A DNA stretch of 64,000 bases from Neckera pumila (GCA_963969595.1 OZ018408.1:36518108-36582107), one strand, 5' to 3'; positions 35,501-47,587 are shown, counted from the stretch's first letter. A program made the numbers and translations. Notes: a model not told the origin generated them from the sequence alone.

Positions 35501-38500
35501 TTCGTCGTGAAATTTGGAGACCTGCAAGACGCTACTGAAGAAACTGATCAAAGGTGGATATTGATGTAGTCTCGACTGGAAGAGCAGCTCAAATGCAAGC
35601 TGCTGGCATTGCTTGCACAAAAGGGTTCTATGACTCAAGAAGTAAGTGTTCGTTTTGGGTGTTACTGATAGTCAGATTAAAGCCTTCTACAAAGAACCTA
35701 CCCTGTAGAGGGTTTGTAGAATATTTAGCCGCTTTACAATTGGCATGGTTTGTGTTAGAAACTGCCTTAAAAAATGGCATTTCAATTGTCAGAAATTTCC
35801 TTTACATGGCATTGCAGTTGGCACGTATAGTTATTTAAGAGTTGTTCGTGAATTTGATATAATGGACGAGCTCTTATGTTCCTTAAATTTGCTGGACAGA
35901 TGGAGCTTCTGGACACAATATTGCATGAGTTAGATCTGCAGCTGAACAGTATTCCAAAGAGCGATCTTATAGCGCAAGAGCCGAACATGAGCCGCATGTT
36001 ACAGGTTGACTGTTTACTACTCATTCTCGTTTTGTTTTTTTATGATTGTTTTCTGCACATGCTGCCCTCTGTATGAAGAACTATAGTTATCAGGAAACAT
36101 GTTGAATTGTCTTACTACAGAGATGGATTCTTAGATTTGACTCGTGCCTGGTGCTTTTCAGGATATTCGGACTCGTACTTTTTCGGAAATTTCACGTACA
36201 CCCATACCTCCCGAGTTCACGTCCGAGGTAAAACCTTGATATGCAATTGTTTTACTTCTTCATTTATCATCCATTAACTCAAATTGGTCATTTTTTGAAA
36301 CTATGAATCCTTTGGCATTTGAGGGTTGATAATTAAGATGCAGCATTGTGAGGAATGTACTGAGTTTTCCCTTTTGCAGGTTGTGCCCTCGTATGAGTAT
36401 GGGGAGCTCATTTTTAAGAGCTATAAGGAAAATCTTAGTGAAACAGGGCCGGCTACTGTTTTCACACCAGGTGGAGATCCAAATATCAGTGAAGTATTGT
36501 CGAGCAAGGATGTTGTGTACAGTGAGGTATGTACCCTAAACAATATACTGAATAATTGTTTAAACCATTAAGGTTTGTACACCTTACAGTCTCCAAATAC
36601 TTCTTTGAGCATGGTTCCTTGGAATTTATTTGCATAAATTAATTTGTTAGCAATCGGCAGACAAATCCAATTTATCTACTAATATGTGTTGTTGGGTGCA
36701 GCCCATGTCTGCTTCAGGTGTTACATGGAGACTGAAGGTATTACTACTGATACTTTTCAATTCTTCGTAACTTTGTGCTTTAGTTTGTCGTCCTCCCAAG
36801 TGGAGCCTTTTAATCGAGCTAATCTTGAGCACTGTAGTGGTCTGAAATTATGTGCTTTTGCTGCAGGTGTATCCAAATGGGAGCGGTGCTTCTCAGGGCA
36901 CCCATCTCTCTGTCTTCTTGGAGGTAAGTTGAAAGTAAAGACTGTAAAGATCATTCAAACACTAATTGAATATTGTGTTTTTCGTGACTACCAAGGTAGA
37001 TAAGAAAAATATGTGCGTCACTTTAAACATATTAAGTTGGAGTGTGATTTTCGGGATATCAATATAGAGCTTTGGAGAGATCACTTTGCGTACAAAAGTC
37101 AAATCCGTCGAGGTCAAATTTTTATTGTAGAATGTACGATGATTTCTTATGCAATCATTCAAAGAGGAGCGCTTGTAGACCAATACAAGTAACAGTTGAC
37201 AGCCCCATTTCGATTCATAGATCAGTTGCCATAACCCTTTACTATCACTTTCATTGCCACAGTAGAGGGAGAGTGGTTTAGAGTTATAAACCTATCTTCT
37301 TCTCTCTTTAAGAGAGTTGTGGGTCTCCGAGAGTTGACAATCTTGATCTAATTTGGTGGAGAGAACTTTTTTCTGATGTTTAAATTGGGCTCCAGGACTC
37401 TCATTCTAGTTATTTAGTACACGGTACATTTAGCAAAGTCACGGTTTAACCCAACTTGCTAATTGGAGGGCAAACAAGTGTAGGAATAGACAAGCTACTG
37501 TTGGATCAGTCAATAAGACACAAGATCATGTCTGTAATGGTTTTCGTGTCCTCTATCTTACTGTGCATCTATAGCCTAGTCGAACTACCCCCAACAAACT
37601 CTTCATTCAAGACGGTCTTCAGACTGGCATTGTTATTATTATTTTTCTCCATCTGTAGCTGTCGGGAATTGAGCACCTTCAGTAGTTCATTTTCACCACA
37701 AGATTGAGTATTTCTTTAGTAGGAGAGTTGATTACTATCTGACCTGGCTTTTTATCAGATGGTCGAGGGTGGAAACGAAGCAGCAACATATGAATACGGC
37801 ATTGAGCTTCTGCACAGAAGTCGTCCCCACCAACGCATTGTTCGAAAATTCTCTTCAGACTTTGAGGCAAGTGATCCCAAGCTCAGGGCTTGTTTTGCAT
37901 TCCAAAAACCATTTGAAGAAGACCAATTTCGTTCTATTCACAGAATTCAGAGCGCCAAAATTGGGAAACTCAAACCACAGAAACCTGTACAACCAGTGCT
38001 GCTAATAGACTAGGCTTCAAGACGCCCTCATTTGAAAAGTGCCTGTATCGTGAATTTCTGGGAGTTTCCAAGACATGGTTCTATTTAAGAGTCTTAGGAA
38101 ACAAATCAGATTTCCATTCACAGTGAAGATACTTTTGGTTTCACATGAAGGCTGAAATTATAGGATTAGAAATTAAGAACTGGATTTTGACGTGCATGCA
38201 TGCATGCAGGCTGGAGCATGTTGGGGATACTACCAGTTCTTCCGACTTGATCTTCTGGAGAAGGAAGGCTACCTCCAAGCCGAAGAGGATACCATCGTTC
38301 TTCGCTTCTACGTTCGCCCTCTCACGTAAGAAAAGATCAGCCCTTCCATTTCGTGAATTGACCTCTACATGATCCTTCCTTGCATTAAAGAGATTTTGCA
38401 GTATGTTAGATTTTGGACCCCGAGCATTTGGGCAAGTTGATGTGAACAACACTACCGAGTAGATACGTGAGTCGGACGTTTACAACCTGTACCATGAATT

Positions 38501-39804
38501 GTAACAGTAGGGGTTGCCAGACCTAGCAGGTTTAGGGCTGCAATGTGCACCTTTGTTATCAAATTGTGCGCAACATAGTACTAAGTTCGTCAAAATACTA
38601 GCCTTTGATAAGAGCTTTGGAACACCATTCTGAAATTGAGCTTTTACCACCCCTAACAAAAGCATTGTTGAGGTGCAAGCGATGGTGTCACTACTGAGAA
38701 AAACGACACTACTGTGAAACTGCTGCCAGGTCTTACAGGAAATCTTTGAGAAGAGTTATGCTATTAGTCACGAAACAATGGGAATGTCATCTTGAAGTGC
38801 ACCATTGTCATTTTAAACTCAACAGTTCTCCTCACATGATGTGATTTCTCCTTATTTGCAGATATCAGCAGCAGTGTCGAGACTTGCGTCGATCCTTAGA
38901 AACATTACGAGTGGAGCGCGACGAGTCCGCAACCCAAGTAGCCGTCATTCGAAGAGCCTTCGCCGCAACTTTTTTCCAGCGCAGGCGGAGACGAAGCAGT
39001 CGCGCAACTTTGCCCATCCAAAACGACCAGCAAGTGTTGTCATTCACGCAAGCCCGCGTCTCCTCACCCTCACTCGCAGTGCGGAAACCATCTCACACCA
39101 AGCACGTCCCAACGAAACCCCAAGACTCCACTGGCACAAAACCAAACCCTAATCCGAATTCTAACAGGTGGACTCTCCCAGGAATATTTCCCCAAGCTGA
39201 AGAAGAACTAGGCCATCCCCACCCCTCCATTCCCACATGCCTCCCCAAGCCATCGCCCACTGAAAATCCGTTCGCAGAGTTTCCAGCACCCGACGATGGG
39301 ACCCCGTCTGCGGAGCGTCTTGACTCAAAACGACCGTCGCATCACGAGCTTTGGATAAAGAAGACGGACGACATTTTCCAGATTCCGAAGTCGAGGTCGC
39401 AGAGTAGCAAGAAGCTGCGTAGTCGAAAAGCTCATAAACTGCTGCTTGCGCCTGAAACACTTCTGCTTCCCAGCTTCAGTAGGCAGCTTGCAAGCCTGTC
39501 TGTGGTGGAGGCTGGTCCCTCATCGAAGAAGCTGGTGCGTGAAAGCGCTAGTGCTGCTCCTACTCTTGTGAGCTCCAGTGATGGTGGCGATGGTGATGAC
39601 AGTACTCCCAGAGAGAAATGTGAAAAAGGAGGGTCGTACTTCGATGCAGAAAGTGGCAATGCAACTGTAACACCGACGGTGAATATTGTTGAAATGAGTA
39701 GCGTTCTGGAGGAGTCTAATAAGTTTCCCTATTACAGCTCCTTGTCTGGGTGCAGCAATAACTTCATCTCGCCGGAGATTGAAGACTGGGGGAACCTGAA
39801 GTAA
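29569..39804 (+). CDS. TRIM37-like RING/B-box/MATH E3 ubiquitin ligase
   Basis: I reconstruct 18 coding exons: 29569-29853, 31221-31574, 32891-32950, 33156-33254, 33563-33610, 34166-34252, 34446-34544, 35065-35118, 35365-35415, 35570-35641, 35900-36004, 36162-36227, 36380-36526, 36702-36737, 36867-36923, 37759-37866, 38210-38325 and 38862-39804. All junctions are phase 0 except the last (phase 2). Introns are GT-AG except intron 16, which starts GC. The 928-codon product has a low-complexity N-terminus; a RING at about 207-246 (CFIC ... CPCC ... CQPC ... CPHC); a B-box type 2 at 284-316 (C284, H287, C295, C298, C303, C306, H313, H316); a coiled coil at about 317-438; a MATH/TRAF domain at about 461-614 ([48 protein letters not shown]); and a Ser-, Pro- and Arg-rich tail. 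This order is that of animal TRIM37, a RING ligase of similar length (about 960 residues). The role here is inferred: ubiquitin transfer, with MATH binding the substrate. ATG 29569 is the first in-frame ATG of exon 1. A Cys occupies the place of the usual RING His (CPCC). Confidence 0.93.
29890..30700 (+). repeat. About 245-bp tandem repeats in intron 1
   Basis: The phrase TTCAGAGCTTGGGATTGT recurs at 30098, 30348 and (as TTCAAAGCTTGGGATTCA) 30587. Each is preceded by an 'accggc.ttctg' phrase and followed by 'gagttagttcacctcc'-like and 'gtttggaac.tgc' phrases. About three diverged units fill much of intron 1 of the ligase gene. Confidence 0.75.
30963..31027. repeat. 65-bp near-perfect palindrome in intron 1
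   Basis: Arms of 31 bp, starting ACAATCGCTTGCTGTGAGGA, pair with a single mismatch (A against G) around a 3-base loop CCT. Diverged, non-palindromic relatives of one arm occur at about 30668-30710 and 30828-30865 within 150-bp repeats ('aattttt.a...gcaac.at.gcttgct'). On the transcript this would fold into a very stable hairpin. Confidence 0.92.
32170..32426 (+). mobile_element. Old M1 MITE in intron 2 of the ligase gene
   Basis: The order of phrases is that of M1 ('tattctta.ttaaaatgta', 'ttttcagcacttcgg', 'ggcgtccaaaaaatg', 'aggagaatctaggatcc', 'gaaaccatgct', ending 'gcaggtgtagttacct'), but with many substitutions. This is much more diverged than the copy at 18245, so it is an old insertion tolerated in the intron. 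Confidence 0.75.
37867..38209 (+). other. GC-AG intron (intron 16 of the ligase gene)
   Basis: The reading frame and MATH homology require exon 16 to end ...GACTTTGAG and exon 17 to begin GCTGGAGCATGT. The intron then starts GCAAGT and ends CATGCATGCAG. Apart from the C, GCAAGT is a strong donor, as is typical of the rare GC-AG class read by the major spliceosome. A GT donor at this position would not keep the frame and the conserved FE-x-G-x-CWGY segment. Confidence 0.85.
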
Positions 39805-40937
39805 TGGTTTCCAGGTGATGCTTACAAGCGTTACTGTTATCGAATGATTTGGTTAGATATCTGCGTCCACGAGAATTACCCCAAACAGACTTTTCATTCA
39901 CGGTGGTCTTAGTACTGGAGCTGTATTTGTTCTGCTTCACATGATTCGATCGTGTTGAATTTTGGCTAAAGCGAATGTAGAGGCACTAGATTGGTATGTA
40001 TGCTATGCCATTGTGGAAACGCAAACTAGTAATCACTCTCGGAAGCCAAGGTAGCCTCTTGGAAGGTCCAAAGTCGTTGTGAGGAGCGTAAGAGAGTAAT
40101 CAGTCTATGATTAGCTGCAAGATTATTCAAACTCAAGTTGAATCTTGTACAGCTCTCGGCAGATATTTGCCATGATATCATTTTATGATATCAATGATTA
40201 TAGTCAAGAATTAGAAGATTTGAGCTGAGTATCAAGCACATGAATTAATTGCACAGTGAGCTTGGTCCCTGCGGAAGTAAATGGAGAGGGTAGCCATGAG
40301 CTACCCTATTATTCCTTGGAAGCTGCTTACGAAATCTGTGAGTTTAGTATGGTGGAAGTGGAAGTCTATTTCTGCGTATTAAAGAGATTGCACGTTGCAA
40401 AGTAAATATTAGGAGAAGCTAGACTTCCTCTTTTGCTATTCGCTTATCACCCACGATGAACCCGGACAAAGATAGATGGGATCGATTGTGTTGGTGTGAC
40501 ATCATATGACAATGATGATGTCCATGTGAAGGAAAGTAGATTGAAGTTTGAAACTGCGTAATATAGCTTCAGCAATGTGGGTGAATTCATCCCCAAAAGT
40601 ATGTCGGTTTGCTGGATCTACAGGTCTGTCACATATGCTTATGAAAGTGATGTATGCTCATATAAGCCCTAATACAAGTTCTGACGCTGGACGAAATTCT
40701 GCTGAAGGAGTCACTGCAATGCCCCCCCTCCCCCACAAACACTGCAAAACTGAGACTGAAGCATAGTGACAACTCATACATCAAAGTTTGAAGTAATGTA
40801 AATAAAAAAGCCGAGTCTACCTTTGAAGTTTGAACTCTGAGCACTGTATTTACGAGATACCTCATGGAAGAATCATGGACTATCACTGTCTTTACTTCTA
40901 GCGAGGGGATCAACAAGTGATCGTACTTCCTACTGAA
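39805..40937. other. Convergent intergenic region between the two host genes
   Basis: This 1.13-kb gap should hold the 3' UTRs and poly(A) signals of both genes, which point toward each other. No conserved ORF or repeat end is seen. AT-rich candidate poly(A) motifs (such as 'aataaaaaag' at 40800) are present but cannot be tied to either transcript. Confidence 0.45.
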
Positions 40938-42980
40938 TCAGTCCCTCAGTCCAGACAAGAGATGCAAACAATCTTTGAGAGCATCCACACGGCGCTGCAG
41001 ACGGGAACGACTAGATGCACTGATGGCATCCTCCTCCATGAGCGCTCGCAGATCCTCATCGCCACCAGTCGACCATGGCTGATTCATCATCTTGTGATGA
41101 AGCTCGTCCACAATGGCACGCTGCAATTCGAACCTAATCTCAAGAGGAATCTCGTCCGCAAGCCGTTTCTGCACGACCTTCCAGTAGGCGGCTACGCTCA
41201 CCTTCATCCTCCAAGCATCTTGAAAGGTTCGATCCTCGTCGAATATCTCTTCGACAGATATCGCGTCTTCCACTGCTCCGAGCGTCACGGTCGGTGCCGG
41301 CAATGGGTCTCCATGCCTGTCGACTGCCGGAGAGAATACCCCTTGTGCATTCCGCTTCACTTCTCCCATGGCGGCGTTCATTTTCTCGAGTGTGGCGGTG
41401 TAGTAATCGTTCGTGGTGAAGATGATCGAGCTTTCCTTCTCCAGCATCTTCTCGACGAACGCCAGGGTTGAGTTCTTCACTTCCTCCAAGGCCTCAGTCG
41501 CAATCTGCTTGTAGAGTTTCACTAGACGAGGATACCCTTGGACACAGAAGGTGTTGACGCGGAGCACAACGTCGGTGGCGTACTCGAAAGTCTCCTCGAC
41601 AAGCAACGTGCATGTTTCGGTGATGCTCTTGATCTGTTTCCTAATCAGATAATGCAACACTGGATGAGGCAAAAAATTAGGAAGAGCCACTCCTTGGTGT
41701 TCTACGAGTAGTGACCGAATCTCTTCGGTTTGAGATTCGTCCCTCAACTTCATTCCAGCATCGTGAAGATCATCGGCAAATCTCTGAAACTTCTCGTTCA
41801 ACCTTGCTGTGTAACGGAGGTAAGCATCATCTGGAATCTCCACAAAATTCCCATCACGCACGATCTGAGACAACGTCGTAAAATTTTTGTGAAGTATTTG
41901 ATAGAAGACCGCCCTGGCATCACTGCTGCTCTCGACTCCTTTCGGAATCTTGTTCAGCTGCTGGGTGCGCCTACTGAGCGCTTCAAGCATCTGCTTCCGT
42001 ATTCTGGGCAAACATCCCTTCACCATGTCTGACTGGATCAGAGTCAGCTTGCGTGCAAGCTCTGGAATGCCAACCATACTCCCGTCGAGCTCTTTCAGCG
42101 CAGGGTGAGACTCAAAAAGCTCTTTCTCGCGGAGCCTTGCAATAGCGATAGAGTCATCCATGTCCGTGCGATTGCGCACGCAAATGTAGCCCAGGCCGAT
42201 GTTGACTGCATCTGTGGTCACTTTCTCCAGCAACCCCTCCGGCGCTTTGTCCACCTTCGTCACCACTGCCAACGTGCGCTTCCCTTCCTTGTCCACTTGC
42301 TGCGACATGCGAATCGACTCACAAGTAGGAAAATCGACTTGCGCCGAGAGCACATTCAGAATGATGCTCTCCTCGGGAGTAATGTACTGCATGATCATCT
42401 GACTAATCTGCTCATAGATATTCTCGGGTTGGCCATGTACTGGAACCCGAGTAATACCAGGAAGATCCACCATAGTCAGGTCTGGAGCATTCGGCTTTCG
42501 TATGAGCAGCTGAATCGGAGTGTCGCGCACGCCTTTGTTGCACCCGGCGAGCGAGTTCGTTGCAGAGTTGATCGCCGCTTCGATCCGATCCTCCCCGTCT
42601 ATCACTTGGTCCTTCACATCTTCGTAGTCCATCTTGATGATGGATTCCTTCTCAGATCCGCATGACTGGAGTCTGAGGACCAGCGGCACACGAGTCGCAA
42701 TTCCTTGACCTCTTGGGAGTGTGATTCCTGCAAGAGACTCAAGGACGCTGCTCTTCCCGCAGCTTTGATCTCCCACCACGACGATTGTGGGGAGCTGAAT
42801 ATTCTCCTCGGTCACACCTTGTGCCCGCATTTTGTCCACCATGTCCAGCATCGGCCGAATGTCTCTTTGGAATGTGGATTCCAAAGTGTCAATGGGCTTG
42901 ATGTCTTCCATGACAACGATCTCCATCTTCGGGCTCTTAACAGGACTCTTGCCCGATATCTGCGACTGCACAACTCTCAA
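40938..42980 (-). CDS. Dynamin-related GTPase, DRP4/Mx-like
   Basis: An uninterrupted 680-codon frame. The GTPase domain has all four signatures: P-loop GDQSCGKS (residues 70-77), switch I Thr in GQGIATR (T96), DLPG (172-175) and TKVD (241-244). A stalk region follows and the GTPase effector-like helix ends the protein (about 606-680). There is no PH domain and no Pro-rich tail, and the length is right for plant DRP4 proteins, the Mx-like branch of the dynamin superfamily. Dynamin-family GTPases self-assemble and couple GTP hydrolysis to membrane or assembly remodelling; the specific job of DRP4 proteins is not established. The start may be the first Met or Met19 (MEIVVM), since conservation begins after about residue 28. 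The gene has no intron and faces the ligase gene tail to tail. The antisense open frames are shadows. Confidence 0.95.
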   Translation of the reverse strand: MRVVQSQISGKSPVKSPKMEIVVMEDIKPIDTLESTFQRDIRPMLDMVDKMRAQGVTEENIQLPTIVVVGDQSCGKSSVLESLAGITLPRGQGIATRVPLVLRLQSCGSEKESIIKMDYEDVKDQVIDGEDRIEAAINSATNSLAGCNKGVRDTPIQLLIRKPNAPDLTMVDLPGITRVPVHGQPENIYEQISQMIMQYITPEESIILNVLSAQVDFPTCESIRMSQQVDKEGKRTLAVVTKVDKAPEGLLEKVTTDAVNIGLGYICVRNRTDMDDSIAIARLREKELFESHPALKELDGSMVGIPELARKLTLIQSDMVKGCLPRIRKQMLEALSRRTQQLNKIPKGVESSSDARAVFYQILHKNFTTLSQIVRDGNFVEIPDDAYLRYTARLNEKFQRFADDLHDAGMKLRDESQTEEIRSLLVEHQGVALPNFLPHPVLHYLIRKQIKSITETCTLLVEETFEYATDVVLRVNTFCVQGYPRLVKLYKQIATEALEEVKNSTLAFVEKMLEKESSIIFTTNDYYTATLEKMNAAMGEVKRNAQGVFSPAVDRHGDPLPAPTVTLGAVEDAISVEEIFDEDRTFQDAWRMKVSVAAYWKVVQKRLADEIPLEIRFELQRAIVDELHHKMMNQPWSTGGDEDLRALMEEDAISASSRSRLQRRVDALKDCLHLLSGLRD

Positions 42981-43977
42981 AAGTGCACGTAAGAATCATA
43001 TTCATGAAAACCTCGCTCCACTTAGCTGCGACAGTTGTGTCTGTTTACAATCTTTCAACTTTTCAAGCAGTATAGATCATAGCATCAACAAAAAAATCTT
43101 TAGATCAATTCAGTCTAAAGATAATTGACTTTCGGGATAAATTCTCACAGCAGAGGGAATATAGACGCTTACTTACAATGTACCAAAGAACCGTCACAAG
43201 AAACGAAGGCAGAAGATTGTGCAATTCGAAGTTCTCACCAGCCCTATGGAAATGTAATACTCCTGACTTCTACAGTAGTCCTCTGGTTGGAGTGTATGAT
43301 AGACTCTTGGTCTTCGATACTTAGACAAGCACCTGCGATTGAACGAGTGAGTTTAGATAAACAGGGGGCAGTCTATGTAAGGTGGGTACACCCAAAACCA
43401 ACTTGGTGGATCAAGTAGTGTTTAGTCGTCACTAATCCAATATCAGGTATTCATTGCATGGCTTTAAGAACAAGACGGTGGCTAATCTCAACAGAATATC
43501 TTGAGCTGATTTGTACCGTACATCCGCAGCCGTTCCTAAGCTGCTCTGTAATCTGTATATCACCAGCGGTACTGCAGATGTCAGGTTTGATGAAGGAGAC
43601 TAATAAAATAGGATAGAGTTGTAGAATGTAGACATTTAGTTGATCTATCAAGTTAGTATCTAATTGTTACTTATTAGAATATCAAATCCCACTAATGAAG
43701 TCAGTGACAGGTGTGAATCGTCCTTTCGTGTTAATTGCATGGCATAAAAGATTTAGTAGTTCACTGGCTAATCTCAAGGAACTAAGTTACAGTATCCTAA
43801 AAGCATCGCCATCGTGGGGCGGCCAAATCCCCATGGCAAAAAAGGTTCGACGTGTTCAATTGGCCAATCGAGCACAGTGACTTTCAAAGCCTCCACTGTG
43901 ACATGGCCAAGCGGACCTGGTCTTTTCATTGTTTTGGAGACCATTATTGGAAAAGTTGGAAATGTTGGCTACAATCA
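42981..43977. other. Upstream region of the dynamin-like gene, no gene seen
   Basis: This should contain the promoter and 5' UTR of the - strand dynamin-like gene. No TATA-type element can be assigned. The frames here (60-98 codons) have no recognisable content. Confidence 0.4.
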
Positions 43978-44229
43978 TTAACCCCTAAAGGACCATTGTC
44001 CCTTTGGGGGACAAATGGGATTTGGGCATGTACCTTTTTTGGGTAAAAATTCATAAATGTTTTTAAAACTTTTATGGCAGATGAAGAATTGAAAGAGGTA
44101 CGCAGGGGTCCAAAAATTTTGCGAATCGAATTTTCTAGCAAAAAGTTATAGACAATTTTATAGAAAATAGGGGAGGAGGGGCAGGCAAGGCAAGGCCTGT
44201 GGCCAGTAACAAGGTGTTGATTGTGTAGA

Positions 44230-44620
44230 GGGCATTTTGAGCAGGCAAGGCAGCGGGCTGAAAAAATTGGGTCTCCCACTACGGCCGGCTCTGACAAGTC
44301 TTCGACAGCATTGTAGCCAAGGGGCTCTGACCCAGTCTGCGAAGGAGGAGCCGAAAAGGGGTCTGCGATTCTGCTCTGGCGTGGGGTGTCAGCCGCCTGC
44401 GACGTCGAGGAAGTCTGTTGCCTGCCGAGTCAGGAGTGTCAGCGGCTTGGAAGGAGCCCCATTGCTCCAACGACGCTGCCGGTGACCGGAAGCGACGACC
44501 ACAGGGCGGTACAAACCCACCTCGGTTGGCGCCCACAACATCAGTAGCCTACATCATCATCCTCCTCCGCAGCAACAACGCCGCCTGCGGCCATCAATCA
44601 AGGTGGCTGCAGGTTAGAAA
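44230..44620. other. GC-rich stretch with overlapping open frames, unassigned
   Basis: Open frames of 82-100 codons overlap on both strands, as expected from GC-rich DNA with few stop codons. None shows a domain. The segment lies 250 bp inside the left end of the candidate piggyBac element and could be its promoter or subterminal region. A His/Pro/Gln or Ser-rich low-complexity reading ('catcatcatcctcctccgcagc') is near 44550. Confidence 0.35.
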
Positions 44621-45327
44621 AACAATTTATAGTTGCGCTTCTTTCATGAAGAGAATCTGCAGTGATTCGTGCCCAGTATTGTTGAGCATTGCCAAGTGGA
44701 TGAATCTTGCTAGATCTTGAACGCTGTTTTTTTCCTAACCATTGATTTGATTATGAAAAGCTTGAAATTGCAATTCTCAGTGACAGGTAATCTAATCTCA
44801 GCATGAACCGAACTTCCATGCATTCAATTCAAACTTTATTACACAAGGACTACTCAAGCTAAGAAGTCTACGAATTTGAAACGTACAGACTCATATAGGA
44901 CCTGTGCATTAATGACTGAATGCTGCTAGTAGCTACATTCCGTGGCTTCATTTCCAGCTTCGTCAAGCTTTGCAAAGTGTGCCCAGTCTTGCTGCATAGT
45001 TGCATAGCTTGTATGATTTGTAGATGTTCTTCCCAATTTTGATCTTGAACTTGCATCACCTTGCTTTGTTCCTTTCTTTGTGCACCTGCTTCAAACGTTT
45101 GTCCTGTCGTTTCCCAGTACTTCATGACTTCTAGAGTTGTTCAGCCGTGAGGTTTAGGATACACATTCACTGAGTTCAAATTCAAGTATCATGCCGAGAT
45201 ATAGACCAGGGAAAGAGAAATGCAAAGATGTAAGCTAATCTTGTCTTTTCACTTGGCTTTTCAATGAATTGCACGTCGTTGGTATTGCCCAATTTTCTAA
45301 AGCATTCTCACGACTGGTATATTTTGA

Positions 45328-45822
45328 GTGCAGGTCGCATGGGATGGGCTCCCTGTCCACCGCAGCTGCCGCTTGGCAAATCAACTGTCAACGATCAGCA
45401 ATTCAGAGCGTCCACCAAGGATTCCAAATCCAGAAGCCTCTGCACAATTTCTCCCATCAATTGTCTATCCTACCCCACAGTTTGTTCCTCCAGCTCCTCA
45501 ATGCGATACCGGATATGTTGATCCCAATTTCGAACAAGTCATTGGAGAAGTCAATCCTGACTTTCTTGACAGTCAAGAAGTTGTTCACCGTGGTACAAAC
45601 TCTTCATCAAAAGAATTGTCGGAGGATGACTTCGATGAAGGCGTCTATGTTGATGTTGAGACAAGATCGATGGAAGAATTACTTTGGCCGCTGAAAATGC
45701 TCTTTAATCACTGGAGCGCACCCCAACACCGGACGGAAGAAACAAACCGGTTGCAGTCGACGCACACCTGCAGTAGACATTGGCGGTGGAGGAGTGGAAG
45801 TGTCTGCTATGGAGGAGTTTGA
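45328..45822 (+). other. Unassigned open frame, possibly an exon
   Basis: About 160 open codons follow a good acceptor-like site (TTTTGAGTGCAG then GTCGCATGG at 45332). There is no ATG near its beginning. The product would be Pro-rich, then acidic (SEDDFDEGVYVDVE). I recognise no family. It overlaps, in another frame, the proposed first exon of the piggyBac transposase. It could be an exon captured by the element or chance. Confidence 0.25.
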
Positions 45823-45911
45823 TCGCAGAGGGAGCGACAAGCCTGGCAAAGCAGGAGACGGAGACCCACCACCGCCATGTGGAGGCCCGCCGTTGCCTTC
45901 CGCTCGCCTAG

Positions 45912-47587
45912 GTAAGCTTCTGCTTCCTACTTTTCGGGTTTTCATTTTCTTGATTTTTTAGCAATCATTTGTTTGGTTCTTTATTAATTAATTTAAATTC
46001 TGTGTATATAATTATTTAAATTATGTTCTCCTAATATTTACAAATTCAAATATTCCATTATTTTTAAATTAAAAAAATCAAATTTCTGAAAATTCTAATA
46101 TTCCAAGTATTCCAAATATTTTAAAATATTTTAAATTCTATTAATTCAATTATTCCAATTTTTAAATATTACAATATTCTAAAAAAAATCATATAAAAAT
46201 AGAAAACATGAAATAGTTCAAGAATTCGAATTTTCACAAATTGTTTTCCATAGAATGCATAAAAAGGATCAATTTACTATACGCATCAATAAAAAAAAAT
46301 TTCATTGCGATATGAAGGAAATTGTCATTTATGAGTAATAATTCCCCAGAAGCCAATAAATGGACATGCAAGAGCGTAATTCTCCAACTGAGGGAACTAA
46401 ATTATTTTGGTAGCACGGTGTAGATAATGCTCTAGATGTTTGATTTCCAGTTACCAATATTCCTATGATGATTAGTGTTGCAAGGTAGAATTCCAATTGA
46501 AGTGCCTATAAATAAACTAATAAAATTGTTTTCGCTTTCACATAGTTCATTTCTTCCATCTTCTATTCCTTTGAAATCTTCGATTCATTCTTATTATTTG
46601 AACATTCTTTGAAAAACTTGGAAACTAATATGAATGCAAAAAACTAAACTAGGAAAACAATGCTAATCCAAAAACATTGTACACATATAGACCACCACTA
46701 TAACATTCAATATCCACACTTTTGTTTCTCTTAGGAAGTAGAAAAATAAATTTTGCATAGATTGAAGGCATCGTACAGGACATAGTAATCACGACAGTCA
46801 TTTCTTCATAACAATAGAACTGAAATGGAACATCCTGTCATTTATTGTATAGCTCTGAAATTGTGTATACCATAAGCATTTTCACTTAAATCATTTGAGG
46901 TCTGTGGGAAACTGAAGTAGACAATGACTGACAAAATCAATGAATTTGCTTCTCCATAAAATGAATAGAAGCTTCATTTCCTGAGAATGTTCTCATTTTG
47001 TTCACAATGGACTCTATTTGTTCAAATGGGCTCTATTTGTTCAAACGGGCTCTATTTGTTCACTATGATAAGAATTGTTTGATTAGATGTGTCGTCCTTG
47101 AATTTTGTAACTTCCAAAATTAAAAAAATGTGAATTTGTTTATGAAATGTTGGAATTCCATGACATCAAATGGCAAAGTATCATTGATGTTTTTTTTCCA
47201 GTATTCTCCAATGTTCTTTTGCATATGCAATTTCCTTGTACCATTACATCGTGAGAAAGATGGATGTGCGTCTCGATTTTATTGTTTCTAAAAAATGCAA
47301 ATAAGATGTCCGCATGGAAAACATTTTACTCTTGAAATGTGCCACATGGTAATTCAACATAATTCAATAGCATCGCCAGTGGACATTTGGCCAGTACTTA
47401 CATATCATTTTTAGAGTATAAAACGTTATACAGTCTGGAAGTGTCAAATATTTTTTTCACAATTCCACTCTTAGTATTTTTTACTAACATAGTTTAGTAC
47501 CATGTATGCGGCAATGTTTTGAAATAGGTGTGAGTTAATTTTCCAATTTTGTGTCTCAAAATTATATTTTTTGGGGTTTGTTTCTAG
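45912..47587 (+). other. AT-rich proposed intron of the piggyBac transposase
   Basis: Very AT-rich, with no long open frame, bounded by consensus-like donor and acceptor sites of compatible phase. It includes a 19-bp tandem repeat at 47008-47064. An alternative is intergenic DNA with transcription starting further downstream. Confidence 0.45.
47008..47064 (+). repeat. 19-bp tandem repeat, three units
   Basis: Three consecutive copies of a unit close to TGGGCTCTATTTGTTCAAA, with one or two differences each. Confidence 0.9.

Noticed and set aside
41730..42665. Several long open frames on the + strand inside the dynamin-like gene
   Set aside because: They are antisense to a well-supported GTPase frame and contain none of their own motifs; GC-rich coding DNA commonly leaves such open shadows.
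44237..44720. GC-rich frames near the left end of the piggyBac candidate
   Set aside because: Open on both strands and without homology; kept only as an unassigned GC-rich stretch.
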